NCBI RefSeq assembly: GCF_001613325.1
Contig: NZ_BDCD01000002.1
Coordinates: 310,001 to 374,000 of the forward strand
Source: Nocardia yamanashiensis NBRC 100130
GTDB taxonomy: Bacteria; Actinomycetota; Actinomycetes; Mycobacteriales; Mycobacteriaceae
Direction: 5' to 3'
DNA length: 64,000 nucleotides
Shown here: positions 44,336 through 53,735 of the stretch, piece after piece
How the letters are laid out: each line of letters starts with the position of its first letter
How positions within the stretch are numbered: the first letter of the stretch is position 1
Position numbers and translations under genes: made by a program
The notes under the pieces: generated by a model
Seen by the model: the letters and a program-made list of their open reading frames with translations, nothing else
Databases searched by the model: none
Told to the model about the DNA's origin: nothing

Positions 44336-46165
44336 GTGGGGCACTATCGCAGCAACGTCCGCGACCTCGAATTCAACCTCTTCGAGATGTTCGGACTCGA
44401 CAAGATCCTCGCCTCGGGCGGCTTCGGTGACTTGGACGGCGCGACGGTGCGCCAGATGCTCGCCGAAGCCGCGAAGCTGGCGGAAGGTCCGGTGGCGGAA
44501 GGGTTTTCGGATGCCGACCGCACCCCGCCGACCTTCGACCCGGCCACGCACACCGTCCGTATCCCCGAGTCCTTCAAGAAGGCCCTGCGCGCCTGGCGGG
44601 ACGCCGAATGGTTCCGCGTCGGCCTCCGCGAGGAAGTCGGCGGCGTGCCCGCCCCCGCCATGGTCACCTGGGCCATCACCGAATTCCTGCTCGGCGCCCA
44701 GCCCGGTATCTATTTCTACCTGACCGGCCCGGTGTTCTCCAGCATCCTGCACGGCATCGGCACCGTGGAGCAACAGCGCTGGGCAACCCTTGCCGTGGAA
44801 CGCAATTGGGGCACCACCATGGTGCTCACCGAACCGGACGCGGGCTCCGACGTCGGTGCCGGCCGCACCCGCGCCATCCCGCAAGACGACGGCTCCTGGC
44901 ACATCGAAGGCGTCAAACGATTCATCACCTCCGCCGACTCCGACGACCTCTTCGAGAACATCGCCCACCTGGTCCTGGCCCGCCCGATCGGGGCGGGCCC
45001 GGGCACCAAGGGCCTCAGCCTCTTCTACGTCCCCAAGTTCCACTTCGACACCCACACCGGCGAACCCGGTGCGCGCAACGGCGCCTTCGTCACCGGCCTG
45101 GAACACAAAATGGGCCTGAAGGTCTCGGCAACCTGTGAAATCACCTTCGGCGCCCACGGCATCCCCGCCCAAGGCTGGCTCATCGGCGACATTCACAACG
45201 GCATCGCCCAAATGTTCCGGATCATCGAAACCGCCCGAATGATGGTCGGCACCAAGGCCATCGCCACCCTGTCGACCGGTTATCTCAACGCCCTCGACTA
45301 CGCCCGCCACCGCATCCAGGGCGGCGACCTCACCGCCATGACCGACAAGACGGCCCCACGCGTCCCGATCATCCGGCACCCCGACGTCCGCCGGTCCCTG
45401 ATGTTGCAGAAGGCCTACGCCGAGGGCCTCCGCGCGCTCTACCTCTTCACCGCCGCCCACCACGATCCCGAAGCAGCGCAGCAGGTCTCAGGCGCAGACC
45501 CCGCCCTGGCAGCACGCGTCAACGACCTCCTCCTGCCGATCGTCAAGGGCGTCGGCAGCGAACGCGCCTACGCCATGCTCACCGAATCCCTGCAAATCCT
45601 AGGCGGTTCCGGCTACCTCCAGGACTACCCGATCGAGCAGTACATCCGCGACGCCAAGATCGACTCCCTCTATGAGGGCACCACCGCCATCCAGGCCCAG
45701 GACTTCTTCTTCCGCAAGGTCGCCCGCGACGGCGGCGCGACACTGGAATTCCTCCTCGGGATGATCGGCGAAACCGCCGGCGAGGAGGCAGGGCTCACTG
45801 TCGAGCGCCGGCTACTCGGAGATGCCGTCGAGGACGTCCGCGCTATGGCCGCGGCGCTGACCGGCTACCTGGCTGCCTCGAAGCAGCATCCCGAGGAGGT
45901 CTACAAGGTCGGCATCGGTTCGGTCCGGTTCCTGTTCGCGGTCGGCGACCTCGTGATCGGCTGGCTGCTGGTCCGTCAGGCCGAAATCGCGGCGACCGCA
46001 CTGCAGTCCGGCAGCGCCGAGCCACCGGACGTGGCCTACTACTCCGGCAAGGCCGCCGTGGCCTCCTTCTTCGCCAAACAGGTGCTCCCGATGCTGTCCG
46101 CGGTCCGCACCGTGCTCGCCGATCTCGACAATGACATGATGCGACTCGACACAGCGGCGTTCTGA
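44336..46165 (+). CDS. Acyl-CoA dehydrogenase, FadE5-type
   Basis: A 609-aa long-form ACAD closely resembling mycobacterial FadE5. The opening [21 protein letters not shown] is distinctive for that group. [20 protein letters not shown] holds the FAD region, [20 protein letters not shown] follows, and the catalytic Glu is in [15 protein letters not shown]. The C-terminal helical extension of about 150 residues is present, as in FadE5, which accepts broad-range acyl-CoA. GTG 44336 lies 32 bp after the previous gene with a weak GAAAGG SD. It is the last gene of the run starting at 37922. Confidence 0.94.
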   Translation: MGHYRSNVRDLEFNLFEMFGLDKILASGGFGDLDGATVRQMLAEAAKLAEGPVAEGFSDADRTPPTFDPATHTVRIPESFKKALRAWRDAEWFRVGLREEVGGVPAPAMVTWAITEFLLGAQPGIYFYLTGPVFSSILHGIGTVEQQRWATLAVERNWGTTMVLTEPDAGSDVGAGRTRAIPQDDGSWHIEGVKRFITSADSDDLFENIAHLVLARPIGAGPGTKGLSLFYVPKFHFDTHTGEPGARNGAFVTGLEHKMGLKVSATCEITFGAHGIPAQGWLIGDIHNGIAQMFRIIETARMMVGTKAIATLSTGYLNALDYARHRIQGGDLTAMTDKTAPRVPIIRHPDVRRSLMLQKAYAEGLRALYLFTAAHHDPEAAQQVSGADPALAARVNDLLLPIVKGVGSERAYAMLTESLQILGGSGYLQDYPIEQYIRDAKIDSLYEGTTAIQAQDFFFRKVARDGGATLEFLLGMIGETAGEEAGLTVERRLLGDAVEDVRAMAAALTGYLAASKQHPEEVYKVGIGSVRFLFAVGDLVIGWLLVRQAEIAATALQSGSAEPPDVAYYSGKAAVASFFAKQVLPMLSAVRTVLADLDNDMMRLDTAAF

Positions 46166-46712
46166 TAGCCGGCAGTGCAGTCGATTCGGCCCCGCGGCTT
46201 CGTGATTCAGAGCCGGTCATGGCGGACGCGGGTGTGGCGTGGAAGTATGTACGCTGCTGGCGCACCGGCTTTCGGCGTTGTTGCCGATGATCATCAATTT
46301 CCTTGCCACACCGTCGGCTTCCCGTCTGACACTCAGTGAGCGCTAGACCACGGGAGAATCTGCACTCCCGTGCCTCACGACGACGGGAAGTTGTTGACGT
46401 TCGCCCACCTTGGCACGAATCGGCCTGTGCTGCTTCTGATTTCGCTTCTTCTGCCGATCAACGGAGCGCGCCTGGCGCTTGACGTCGTGGCCGTTCTCCG
46501 CGCGCTGATGCCTCCGGAAAACGGTCGCGCTGGAGGTTTCTCGAAAACGTCGATGCAAGTACCGAACCCGGCCCCGTATGTGGGGCAGTGGTCGAAGCCG
46601 ATCGAGAAGGAGAATCTCAGCCTGACTCCGGCGGGACGCCGACGGCGTCGGTCGGCGTGGACGACGAATCCGAACCTGAGGCAGGGTTCACCACCACCCA
46701 GCGACAGCCTCG
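46166..46712. other. Intergenic stretch without a recognisable gene
   Basis: 547 bp between the convergent fadE5-type and TetR genes. A small hairpin (CACGGGAG 46349-46356 with CTCCCGTG 46365-46372) is the only structure seen. Open frames overlapping it on both strands show no family motif. Confidence 0.4.
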
Positions 46713-47384
46713 TCAGCCTTGACCGGCGGCCGCCTGCTGCATGCATTCTCGGACGATCTCCGGCACCCGGCCGGCCGGATCGGACAGGGCGGTCAGGGTG
46801 AAGCGGTCGATCAGCAGGCCGCCGAGGGCCAGGTCGACGAAGGCCGCGCCGACCTCGTTCGGGGTGCGGCGGCCCTTGGGGTTGAACCACGTCCACATCC
46901 ATTGCATGGAACCGAAGATCTGGAGGGTGGCGAGGGCTTCGTCCAGGTCGCGGAAGACGGCGGCGTCGATGCCGGCACGGATCTCCTGCTGCATCAGGCG
47001 CTGTACGTCGGAGCGGTGCTCGCGGATCTTGAGCATTTCGGGATCGTCTGTCAGCTGGACGAATTCGCGCTGGCTGGCGATGGTCGCGTCGCGATCCTCG
47101 ATCTGGTAGAAGACGCCAGCGTAGATCATGGCGGCCACGCGCTCGGCGGGCGACTGCAGGCGCTCGAAGATCAGCGTCAGCTCGCGTTTACGCTGGGACA
47201 TGTAGTTGTCCTCGAGCTCACGCAGCATCTGCGCCTTGGTGCCGAAGTGGTGCACGATGGTGCCCTTGGACATACCGAGTTCGCTGGCGATATCGCCGAG
47301 ATTGGTCTGGTCGTAGCCGCGTTCGGCGACGTGACGGATGAACGTCTCCAGAATCAGACCCCGGCGTCCGGGTCGGCCTGCCAC
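46713..47384 (-). CDS. TetR-family transcriptional repressor, candidate regulator of the island
   Basis: A 223-aa TetR protein. The N-terminal HTH (about 12-56) reads ILETFIRHVAERGYDQTNLG then DIASELGMSKGTIVHHFGTK. The ligand-binding domain is helical with WMWTWFNPKGRR near 145-160 and a likely hydrophobic, CoA-thioester-sized pocket as in KstR-like proteins. GTG 47384 has GAGGAGG eight bases upstream. Operator site 7 lies 20 bp upstream, so autoregulation is likely. Eight further copies of that palindrome precede catabolic and mce genes. Confidence 0.92.
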   Translation of the reverse strand: MAGRPGRRGLILETFIRHVAERGYDQTNLGDIASELGMSKGTIVHHFGTKAQMLRELEDNYMSQRKRELTLIFERLQSPAERVAAMIYAGVFYQIEDRDATIASQREFVQLTDDPEMLKIREHRSDVQRLMQQEIRAGIDAAVFRDLDEALATLQIFGSMQWMWTWFNPKGRRTPNEVGAAFVDLALGGLLIDRFTLTALSDPAGRVPEIVRECMQQAAAGQG

Positions 47385-47404
47385 TTCGGTACCTCCTCGT
47401 TAAC

Positions 47405-47422
47405 TCACCGCACGGACGGTCA
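47405..47422. promoter_or_regulatory. TetR-type operator site 7 (tetR promoter)
   Basis: TCACCGCACGGACGGTCA, one mismatch in the conserved half-sites. It is directly upstream of the tetR SD and start, between tetR and the DUF445 gene end. Confidence 0.7.
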
Positions 47423-47445
47423 CCCCGACGGTATCACCTGCGGGG

Positions 47446-48675
47446 TCAGTGCAGCAGGAGCAGGACCTGCAGCTCGCCGACGAGGAAGCCCAGGACCGCC
47501 CCGACCGTCACGATTTTCCACTCGTCCTGTTTGAAGGCCGGGCGCAGGATGTTCTCGTATTCGTCATTGGTCATGAGCCGCATCTTCTCGATGATCATGG
47601 CGTGGACGTCGAGGGCGCGGAGGGCGTACTCCTCGAGCTGCCGGGTGCTCTCGGGCAGCCGAGCGCGCACGGTGTCGACCACATCGTGCTTCATGGCCTC
47701 GAGGCTCGGGCCGAAGGCGAACTCGACGAGGGGCTTGGCGCGGCCGAGTTGCTGATCGAGCACCCGCTGGACCTCGTATTCGACGAGGGAGAACAGCCGA
47801 TCGGACTGCGGGCCGGTCAGCATGGCGTGAATGATGTTGGCGGGGGTGAGGATCTCGTTGGCGATGAGGCCGCCGTAGTCCACGGCGACCTCGTCACGGC
47901 GCTTGTGAAAGAGTCCCTGCCAACGGAATACGCCGAGGTAGCGCTTCGGCTCGATGGGCCGGAACACCATCTGCAGGGCCAGCCAGTCGGTGGAATAGCC
48001 GACGAACGCACCGAACAACGGCATGATCAGCGCGGAGTGGGTGAACGTCCAGATGACGGCCTGTACGACGCCCAGCACGAACCCGAACACCAGACCTGAG
48101 CAGACGATGAACCGCATCTCCGGCGCCGCGATCTCACGAATCATGCGGACGGTCAAGGCCTTGTCGCGCATGAGCGCGTCGATCGCCATGGAGCGCAGAT
48201 CGAAGACCAGATCCACATTGACCTTGAGGTCGTCCATCATCTGCGTGATCAGCTGCGGCGAGTCGCTCTGAATCCGGCGGATCAGCATGCGCCGCACCTG
48301 ATCCGGCAGCAACTCCCAGATCCCGGGCTGATGGCGCATCATCAGCTCGTGCACCACGTCGGTGACCGTGTCGAGCATCGGCTCCCGAATCTGCCTGGCC
48401 AGTTCCTCCGGATCGATGCGGTCGATGATCTCCTGCGGATCGATCAGCCGAGCCAGCATGAGATCCACCGCCACGGTCGCCATCCGCGCCGAATACCGCG
48501 GAACCAGACCCTGCCAGCCGAGATACGGCGGGATGCCCTTGAATTCCAAAGGACGGAAAAGCATCTCGACCGCGACCAGCTTGGTGAACCACCCGATCGC
48601 GGCGGCGACGAAAAGCATCAGCGTATACAGATGCCAGTTTTCGTGTATGTCATCGGCGACCTTCGACCAGTTCAT
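47446..48675 (-). CDS. DUF445 family membrane protein
   Basis: The 409-aa protein has an N-terminal helix (about 16-36, YTLMLFVAAAIGWFTKLVAV), a central pair of helices (about 190-235) and a C-terminal helix (about 385-407). Two DUF445 motifs are recognisable: EMLFRPLEFKGIPPYLGWQG and its internal repeat MVFRPIEPKRYLGVFRWQG, each followed by a long amphipathic region. Related to YheB-like proteins of unknown function. It lies between the hydrolase gene and tetR on the minus strand and may be co-transcribed with the hydrolase (27 bp gap) under operator site 8. Confidence 0.85.
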   Translation of the reverse strand: MNWSKVADDIHENWHLYTLMLFVAAAIGWFTKLVAVEMLFRPLEFKGIPPYLGWQGLVPRYSARMATVAVDLMLARLIDPQEIIDRIDPEELARQIREPMLDTVTDVVHELMMRHQPGIWELLPDQVRRMLIRRIQSDSPQLITQMMDDLKVNVDLVFDLRSMAIDALMRDKALTVRMIREIAAPEMRFIVCSGLVFGFVLGVVQAVIWTFTHSALIMPLFGAFVGYSTDWLALQMVFRPIEPKRYLGVFRWQGLFHKRRDEVAVDYGGLIANEILTPANIIHAMLTGPQSDRLFSLVEYEVQRVLDQQLGRAKPLVEFAFGPSLEAMKHDVVDTVRARLPESTRQLEEYALRALDVHAMIIEKMRLMTNDEYENILRPAFKQDEWKIVTVGAVLGFLVGELQVLLLLH

Positions 48676-48702
48676 CGGTTCCCCCCTCGGTGATCGGGTC
48701 GG

Positions 48703-49641
48703 CTACGCGGCGCGGCACGTGCGCTGTATGAAGCGCGCGATTTCCGTGATGGCGGCCTTCCCCTCGGGCACGAATCCCGCGAGAGTCTGGAAGACGTGCA
48801 TCTGGCCCGGCCAGATCTGCAATTCGCTAGGCACGCCGGCGTCTTCCAGCGCCACCGCGAAGGCTCGCGCGTCATCGAGCAGGCATTCGCGGGTGCCGAC
48901 CTGGATGAACGTCGGCGGCCAGCGATGATCCACGCCGTGTATAGGCGTGATGCGCGGGTCGCGGCTACTCCCACCGCCGAAGTGAGCCCGGATGGCGGGC
49001 TCCCAGAACGGCACGGCGATAATCGGATCGCGACGCCGGTTGTCCCGCGCTATGGCCCCGGCCGAGGTCGGATCGATGACGGGGGAGAGCAACACCACCG
49101 CGGCGGGCCGCGGCAGCCCGGTGCGAATGACTTCGTTCACCAGGCCGGTGGCCAGATGTCCGCCCGCGGAATCGCCTGTGACGACCAGTCGCGCCGGATC
49201 CACGCCCTCGGCGAGCAGACCCCGATAGACCGCCAGCACATCGTCGGCGCCGGCCGGATGCGGATGTTCGGGCGACAACCGATAGTCCGGCAGGCAAACT
49301 CGGGCATCGCAGGCCGCGGACAGCCGCGCCGCGAGCGCGGTGTGCGACCGCGGTGATCCCACCATGAAACCGCCGCCGTGCAGGTGCAGCACGGTGATCT
49401 CACCGGCTGCGGCGCGCTCGGCGCGCACCCAGGTGCACGGTACGCCGTTCAGCGTGGCGGTCGATATCCCGTGCGGTACTTTCCGCGCCGAGCCCGAGGC
49501 TCGATCGGTGACGAACCGAATGGCGGACAGGGTGCCGCCCGCGGGTCTGCCGAACCGGAACATCGGCCGGACCGCCAACCGGAAAACGATTCTCGCAGTG
49601 ACGCTTCGCCTACTCGGCCGGCTGGTCGGCGCGTGCGACAT
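48703..49641 (-). CDS. Alpha/beta hydrolase of the hormone-sensitive lipase family
   Basis: The hydrolase has the HSL oxyanion motif LHLHGGGFMVGSPRSH, the nucleophile elbow VTGDSAGGHLATGL, the acid region near LLDDARAFAVAL and the catalytic His in GQMHVFQTLAGFVPEG. It matches mycobacterial Lip proteins, which cleave acyl esters of sterols or glycerides. The frame stays open upstream to 49785, but that start would cover the promoter; ATG 49641 (312 aa) fits family length, with ATG 49713 and 49701 as alternatives. The gene is divergent from the mce operon with operators on both arms. Confidence 0.85.
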   Translation of the reverse strand: MSHAPTSRPSRRSVTARIVFRLAVRPMFRFGRPAGGTLSAIRFVTDRASGSARKVPHGISTATLNGVPCTWVRAERAAAGEITVLHLHGGGFMVGSPRSHTALAARLSAACDARVCLPDYRLSPEHPHPAGADDVLAVYRGLLAEGVDPARLVVTGDSAGGHLATGLVNEVIRTGLPRPAAVVLLSPVIDPTSAGAIARDNRRRDPIIAVPFWEPAIRAHFGGGSSRDPRITPIHGVDHRWPPTFIQVGTRECLLDDARAFAVALEDAGVPSELQIWPGQMHVFQTLAGFVPEGKAAITEIARFIQRTCRAA

Positions 49642-49766
49642 CCCGGCGCCGGAATCGGGTAGTCGTGTGAACGATGGCGCTGTCGATCCCGCGCTCCACA
49701 TGGGTTGCTCCATTCGGCGTCGTTGCCCGTCGATGCCTCGGCGCACCGATATCCGGATGGTAGGCA

Positions 49767-49784
49767 CAACCGTACGGACAGTCA
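49767..49784. promoter_or_regulatory. TetR-type operator site 8 (hydrolase promoter)
   Basis: Minus strand TGACTGTCCGTACGGTTG, overlapping a TTGACT -35 (49785-49780) with TACCAT (49762-49757) as the -10. Two mismatches in one half-site. Confidence 0.7.
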
Positions 49785-49931
49785 AAATGCCGGAACTCTC
49801 GGCTTGTTCCGGTGCAGGCGCCGAACTGTCGAGTAAGAACCCGCGCCGTTATCTCGGTATTTGCCCTGTAAAACTCGATGCCGTTGACGGAAAGTGTGAC
49901 CCCGTGCACAATAGCTGCCCATACAGCCTAC

Positions 49932-49949
49932 TGACCGTACGTACGGCTA
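49932..49949. promoter_or_regulatory. TetR-type operator site 9 (mce operon promoter)
   Basis: TGACCGTACGTACGGCTA, with a fully conserved left half, 21 bp upstream of the yrbEA start. It places the whole mce operon under the same predicted control. 49642-49931 otherwise holds only the hydrolase leader and operator 8. Confidence 0.75.
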
Positions 49950-49970
49950 GAGCTTGAATTAGGGGATGGC

Positions 49971-50840
49971 ATGCGGGAGTCCGATGTACACGCGGGGGAG
50001 GAGGGGCCGCCGATCTCGACGGATCGCCTGGGGTTGCACGCATTACGCGACAACTTCGCCGCCACGACGATGTCGAGCGTCGGAACTTTCGGTCGCGCCA
50101 TGCGCTCGGGCGTGGAAGCGACGGGCGTGGTGGTGACGGATCTGGCGCGGGGACGGTTCCAATGGCGGGAGACCCTGGCGCAGGCGTGGTTCGTCGTCAC
50201 CGTGACCGCGATTCCCGGTGTGCTCATGGCCATTCCGTTCGGCGTCATCGTGTCCGCGCAGGTGGGGAACATGGTGAATCAGCTCGGCGCGGACTCGCTG
50301 ATCGGCGCGGCCGGCGGACTCGGCGTGATCAAGCAGGGGGCGCCACTGGCTACCGGATTGCTGCTCGGTGGCGCGGCGGCTTCGGCCATCGCCGCCGATC
50401 TGGGCGCGCGCACCGTCCGCGAGGAGGTCGACGCCATGCGCGTCATGGGCATCGATCCGGTACAGCGCCTGGTCGCGCCGCGCCTGGTCGCCATGCTCCT
50501 GGTCGCACCACTGCTCAACATCCTCATCATCGTGATGGGCGTGCTGGCCGGGTACGTCGTGGCCATCGCCGCGCTCGGCGTCACGCCCGGTAGCTACTGG
50601 GAGTCGTTCGGTTCCTTCACCTCCGGCGCAGATGTGTGGGTATCGCTCGGCAAGTCGATGGTGTTCGGCTTCCTCGTGGTGGTCATCGCCTGCCATCGCG
50701 GGCTCGAAGCCAAGGGCGGCCCGCGCGGTGTCGCGGACGGCGTGAACGCGGCCGTGATCCTGTCGGTGGTGTCGATCGCGGTGGTGAACGTCGCCATTAC
50801 GCAGATCGTCGCGATGTTCCTGCCGGTGGAGCTGGCATGA
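49971..50840 (+). CDS. yrbEA: YrbE/MlaE-family permease A of Mce transporter
   Basis: A 289-aa ABC-type lipid permease with five to six helices. The MlaE signature is clear: PFGVIVSAQVGNMVNQLGAD, GAAAASAIAADLGARTVREE-like region AASAIAADLGARTVREEVDA, then MRVMGIDPVQRLVAPRLVAM. It pairs with YrbEB to form the inner-membrane channel of the Mce lipid importer, powered by an MceG/MkI ATPase encoded elsewhere (none in this window). First gene of the operon, directly behind operator site 9. Confidence 0.95.
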   Translation: MRESDVHAGEEGPPISTDRLGLHALRDNFAATTMSSVGTFGRAMRSGVEATGVVVTDLARGRFQWRETLAQAWFVVTVTAIPGVLMAIPFGVIVSAQVGNMVNQLGADSLIGAAGGLGVIKQGAPLATGLLLGGAAASAIAADLGARTVREEVDAMRVMGIDPVQRLVAPRLVAMLLVAPLLNILIIVMGVLAGYVVAIAALGVTPGSYWESFGSFTSGADVWVSLGKSMVFGFLVVVIACHRGLEAKGGPRGVADGVNAAVILSVVSIAVVNVAITQIVAMFLPVELA

Positions 50841-51700
50841 TCGCGACTCCATACACGCCCAAGGGATTTCGATGGCTCCGCATTTTGCGGACCCGGGTGC
50901 GGCCATTGCGCCCACTCGACAATCTCGGATTCGCACTCGGTTTCTGCTGGCAGGTGCTGTCGTCGATTCCGTTCGCGCTCGAGCACTATCGCGGCCAGAC
51001 GATGATGCTGATCACCGATATGACCTGGGGTCGCGGCTCGATCATCGTCGGCGGCGGGACCGCCGCCGTCATGGGAATCATGGGAGCCGCGGTCGGTGCG
51101 TCGACCGGCATCGAGGCCTACAGTGCGCTGAATCTGGTGTCGCTGGGCCAGGTCACGGGCGTGATCTCCGCCTTCGCCAATACCCGTGAGCTCGCGCCGA
51201 TCGCCGCGGGGGTGGGTTTCGCCGCTCAGGCGGGCTGCCGAATGACCGCCGAAATCGGGTCCATGCGTATCTCCGAGGAAATCGACGCCATCGAGTCCCT
51301 CGGGGTGCGGTCGGTAGCGTTCGTGGTGGCGACCCGGGTGATCGCGGGCCTCGTCGCGATCCTGCCCACCTTCCTGATCGCGCTGATCCTGAGCTACTTC
51401 GCGTGCGCGCTCATCGTGGTGCGGCTGCATGATCAGCCCGCGGGCGTGTACGACCACTACTTCACCATGTTCGTCGCCAATTGGGACGTGGTGGCCGCCG
51501 TCGTGAAGGTCGCGGTCTTCGCGGTAGCCGTGATCGTGATCCATTGCTACCAAGGCTTTTTCGCCACCGGTGGTCCGGAGGGCGTGGGCATCGCCTCCGG
51601 CCGGGCCATTCGGGCGAGCCTGGTGGCGATCATCGCGCTCAATATGGTCATGACGCTGGCGTTGTGGGGGTTCACCTCACCTGTCCGGTTCGCGGGGTGA
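50837..51700 (+). CDS. yrbEB: YrbE/MlaE-family permease B of Mce transporter
   Basis: A 287-aa permease paralogous to YrbEA: FALEHYRGQTMMLITDMTWG, then AAQAGCRMTAEIGSMRISEE and IDAIESLGVRSVAFVVATRV, the conserved EExxALxxxG coupling region that contacts the ATPase. Hydrophobic helices occupy about 60-285. ATGA overlap with yrbEA and GTGA overlap with mceA indicate tight coupling. Confidence 0.95.
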   Translation: MIATPYTPKGFRWLRILRTRVRPLRPLDNLGFALGFCWQVLSSIPFALEHYRGQTMMLITDMTWGRGSIIVGGGTAAVMGIMGAAVGASTGIEAYSALNLVSLGQVTGVISAFANTRELAPIAAGVGFAAQAGCRMTAEIGSMRISEEIDAIESLGVRSVAFVVATRVIAGLVAILPTFLIALILSYFACALIVVRLHDQPAGVYDHYFTMFVANWDVVAAVVKVAVFAVAVIVIHCYQGFFATGGPEGVGIASGRAIRASLVAIIALNMVMTLALWGFTSPVRFAG

Positions 51701-52734
51701 GGGGCATGCCCGCATACGGACTTCCCGGCGTCGCGACCGACGCCCGCCGCTCGCGCCGCATCGGCGTCGTCGTTGTGACGGTGGCGGCGCTCGTGCTGAC
51801 CGGATGGCACGTGCTGCCCGCACGCGACGACGGCGCCCTGTCGGTGGCTGTTCTCACCGACCAGGTTGGAACCGGTCTGAAGACCGGCAATGACGTGCGC
51901 CTCGACGGCGTGACCGTCGGCCGTGTCGAAGCCATCGAACCGTCCGGTCGGCGCCAGCGCATCACCTTGAGGCTGCGTCGCGACCAATTGTTCGGGCTCA
52001 CCGACGCGTTCGGCCTGGACTATGTGCCCGGCAACCTGTTCGGCGTCGCCGAGATCGCCCTCGAACGCGCCTCGGGCGGAGCGCTGCTCGCCGACGGCGC
52101 GGTGATCGACCTGACCGGGTCCCGCGCCGGTCAGGTGCGGGACGCGACCATTTCGACGCTGCTGCGATCGGTCGGCACCTTCAGCAATGAGGTCCTCACC
52201 CCGGACCTGATCTCGATCCTGGATCGGATATCCAGCGGCACCAGTGCTTTCACGCCGCTCATCGAGGGGATCGTCGCCATGGTGCGCGCGGTCGCGGACA
52301 CCCAGCGGCTGCCCAGTTCGTTCCTGCTGGGGCAGTATGGTGCGACGCTCGCGGGCCTGCCGTCCACCACCCATGGGCTCCTCGGCTTGCTGAGCTCCGC
52401 CTACGACGCCGAATATCTGCGCTCGCCGGAGAATCTGGCGAGATTCGACGCCAGCACGCAGATGATCGTGACCGAGCTCATTCCCGCCCTGGCGAACGTC
52501 TTGTCCACGGCGGAAACACATTTGGCGGAATCGGCGAGCACGCTCGTGCCGGTGCTGTCGATGCTGTCGCACACGGTGCCCGATCCCGCCCGTTCCGGCG
52601 CCGAGCTGGGCGAACTGCTGCGGCGGCTCGGCGCGGCCATGCCCGACTCGGGAGCCGGCCCGGTCCTGAACCTCGCGGTCGACCTGCGTGGCGTACCGGC
52701 GCTGGCCGTACCCTTGCTGGGAGGTGCGCGATGA
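51697..52734 (+). CDS. mceA: Mce-family substrate-binding protein A
   Basis: A 345-aa protein with an N-terminal membrane anchor (about 17-37, IGVVVVTVAALVLTGWHVLP) and an MlaD/Mce domain (about 45-125) containing TGNDVRLDGVTVGRVEAIEP and NLFGVAEIALERA, followed by the long helical Mce needle region. It is relatively short for MceA (often above 400 aa). GTG 51697 overlaps the yrbEB stop; ATG 51706 is in frame three codons later. With MceB-F it builds the hexameric tunnel that carries hydrophobic substrates through the periplasm. Confidence 0.93.
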   Translation: MRGMPAYGLPGVATDARRSRRIGVVVVTVAALVLTGWHVLPARDDGALSVAVLTDQVGTGLKTGNDVRLDGVTVGRVEAIEPSGRRQRITLRLRRDQLFGLTDAFGLDYVPGNLFGVAEIALERASGGALLADGAVIDLTGSRAGQVRDATISTLLRSVGTFSNEVLTPDLISILDRISSGTSAFTPLIEGIVAMVRAVADTQRLPSSFLLGQYGATLAGLPSTTHGLLGLLSSAYDAEYLRSPENLARFDASTQMIVTELIPALANVLSTAETHLAESASTLVPVLSMLSHTVPDPARSGAELGELLRRLGAAMPDSGAGPVLNLAVDLRGVPALAVPLLGGAR

Positions 52735-53735
52735 CGGCCCGCTCGCTGCTGCTGCGACTGGGAGCCTTCGCCGCGGCCATGATCGTCCTGCTGATCGTGG
52801 TCTTCCAAGTGATCGAACGTCCCATGGACGGCGACACCGATTCCTATACGGCCGAATTCACCGACGCCAACGGACTCGGGGCCGGCGACGACGTTCGGGT
52901 ATACGGTGTGCGCGTCGGCAAGGTCGCCGAAGTCCGACTGGCCGGAAGTCTGGCCTCGGTGCGGTTCTCGGTCGGACGTGAGCACCGGGTGTTCGACAAC
53001 AGCACCCTCGCCATCCGATACCAGAACCTCAGCGGTCAGCGGTATCTCGACATTCAGCAGCCCGACCAGCCGGGCAACCGGCGCGCACCCGGACAGATCA
53101 TCGGCGTCGACCATACGGTTCCAGCGTTCGACATCACCACGGTGTTCAACGGCCTGGAACCGGTACTGGCGCAATTGACACCGGCGGATCTCAACCAGTT
53201 CGCCACCAGCATGCTGGCCGTCATCGAAGGGTCCGGCACCGGGATGGGCCCGGCACTCGAAGCGATCGAGAAACTGAGCGGCTATGTCACCGACCGGCAG
53301 ATCGTCATCGCGACGCTGGTCCGCAATCTGGGTACGGTCTCCGACCATTTGGGCGGCAAATCGGGTAATGCGGTGCAACTGCTGACGCAGTTGACCGCGG
53401 TCTTCGTGAATCTCACTCAGAAGGTCGGCGGGCTCATCGAGTTCTCCCAGAAGATTCCGCCCGTCCTCGTTCCCGCCGAAAACCTTCTCGCCACCTTGGG
53501 ATTCACGCCCGGAACCAACCCCGATCTGGAAAGCCTCCTCCGGGTGGCCTTCCCCGACCCCAACGAGACGGTCGCGACCCTGAGCAGGCTGCCCGTGGTG
53601 CTGCAACAACTGAGCGCGGCCATTCCGTCGTCGGTGCCCGGCCTGCAAACGGCCTGCTCTAACGGGAATGCACAAGCGCCGCAACCACTTCAGCTGCTCA
53701 TCGCGGGACAGAGGATCTCACTGTGCAAGAACTGA
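52731..53735 (+). CDS. mceB: Mce-family protein B
   Basis: A 334-aa protein with an uncleaved signal anchor (about 8-30, LGAFAAAMIVLLIVVFQVIE), an MlaD domain with TDANGLGAGDDVRVYGVRVG and LSGQRYLDIQQPDQPGN, a helical region (about 140-300) and a C-terminus with a Cys pair (QTACSNGN ... SLCKN) that could form a disulfide. Second Mce subunit, ATGA overlap with mceA. Confidence 0.93.
   Translation: MTARSLLLRLGAFAAAMIVLLIVVFQVIERPMDGDTDSYTAEFTDANGLGAGDDVRVYGVRVGKVAEVRLAGSLASVRFSVGREHRVFDNSTLAIRYQNLSGQRYLDIQQPDQPGNRRAPGQIIGVDHTVPAFDITTVFNGLEPVLAQLTPADLNQFATSMLAVIEGSGTGMGPALEAIEKLSGYVTDRQIVIATLVRNLGTVSDHLGGKSGNAVQLLTQLTAVFVNLTQKVGGLIEFSQKIPPVLVPAENLLATLGFTPGTNPDLESLLRVAFPDPNETVATLSRLPVVLQQLSAAIPSSVPGLQTACSNGNAQAPQPLQLLIAGQRISLCKN

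Noticed and set aside
46343..46801. Overlapping frames on both strands between fadE5-type and tetR genes
   Set aside because: No recognisable domains, mutual overlap and poor starts; treated as intergenic.
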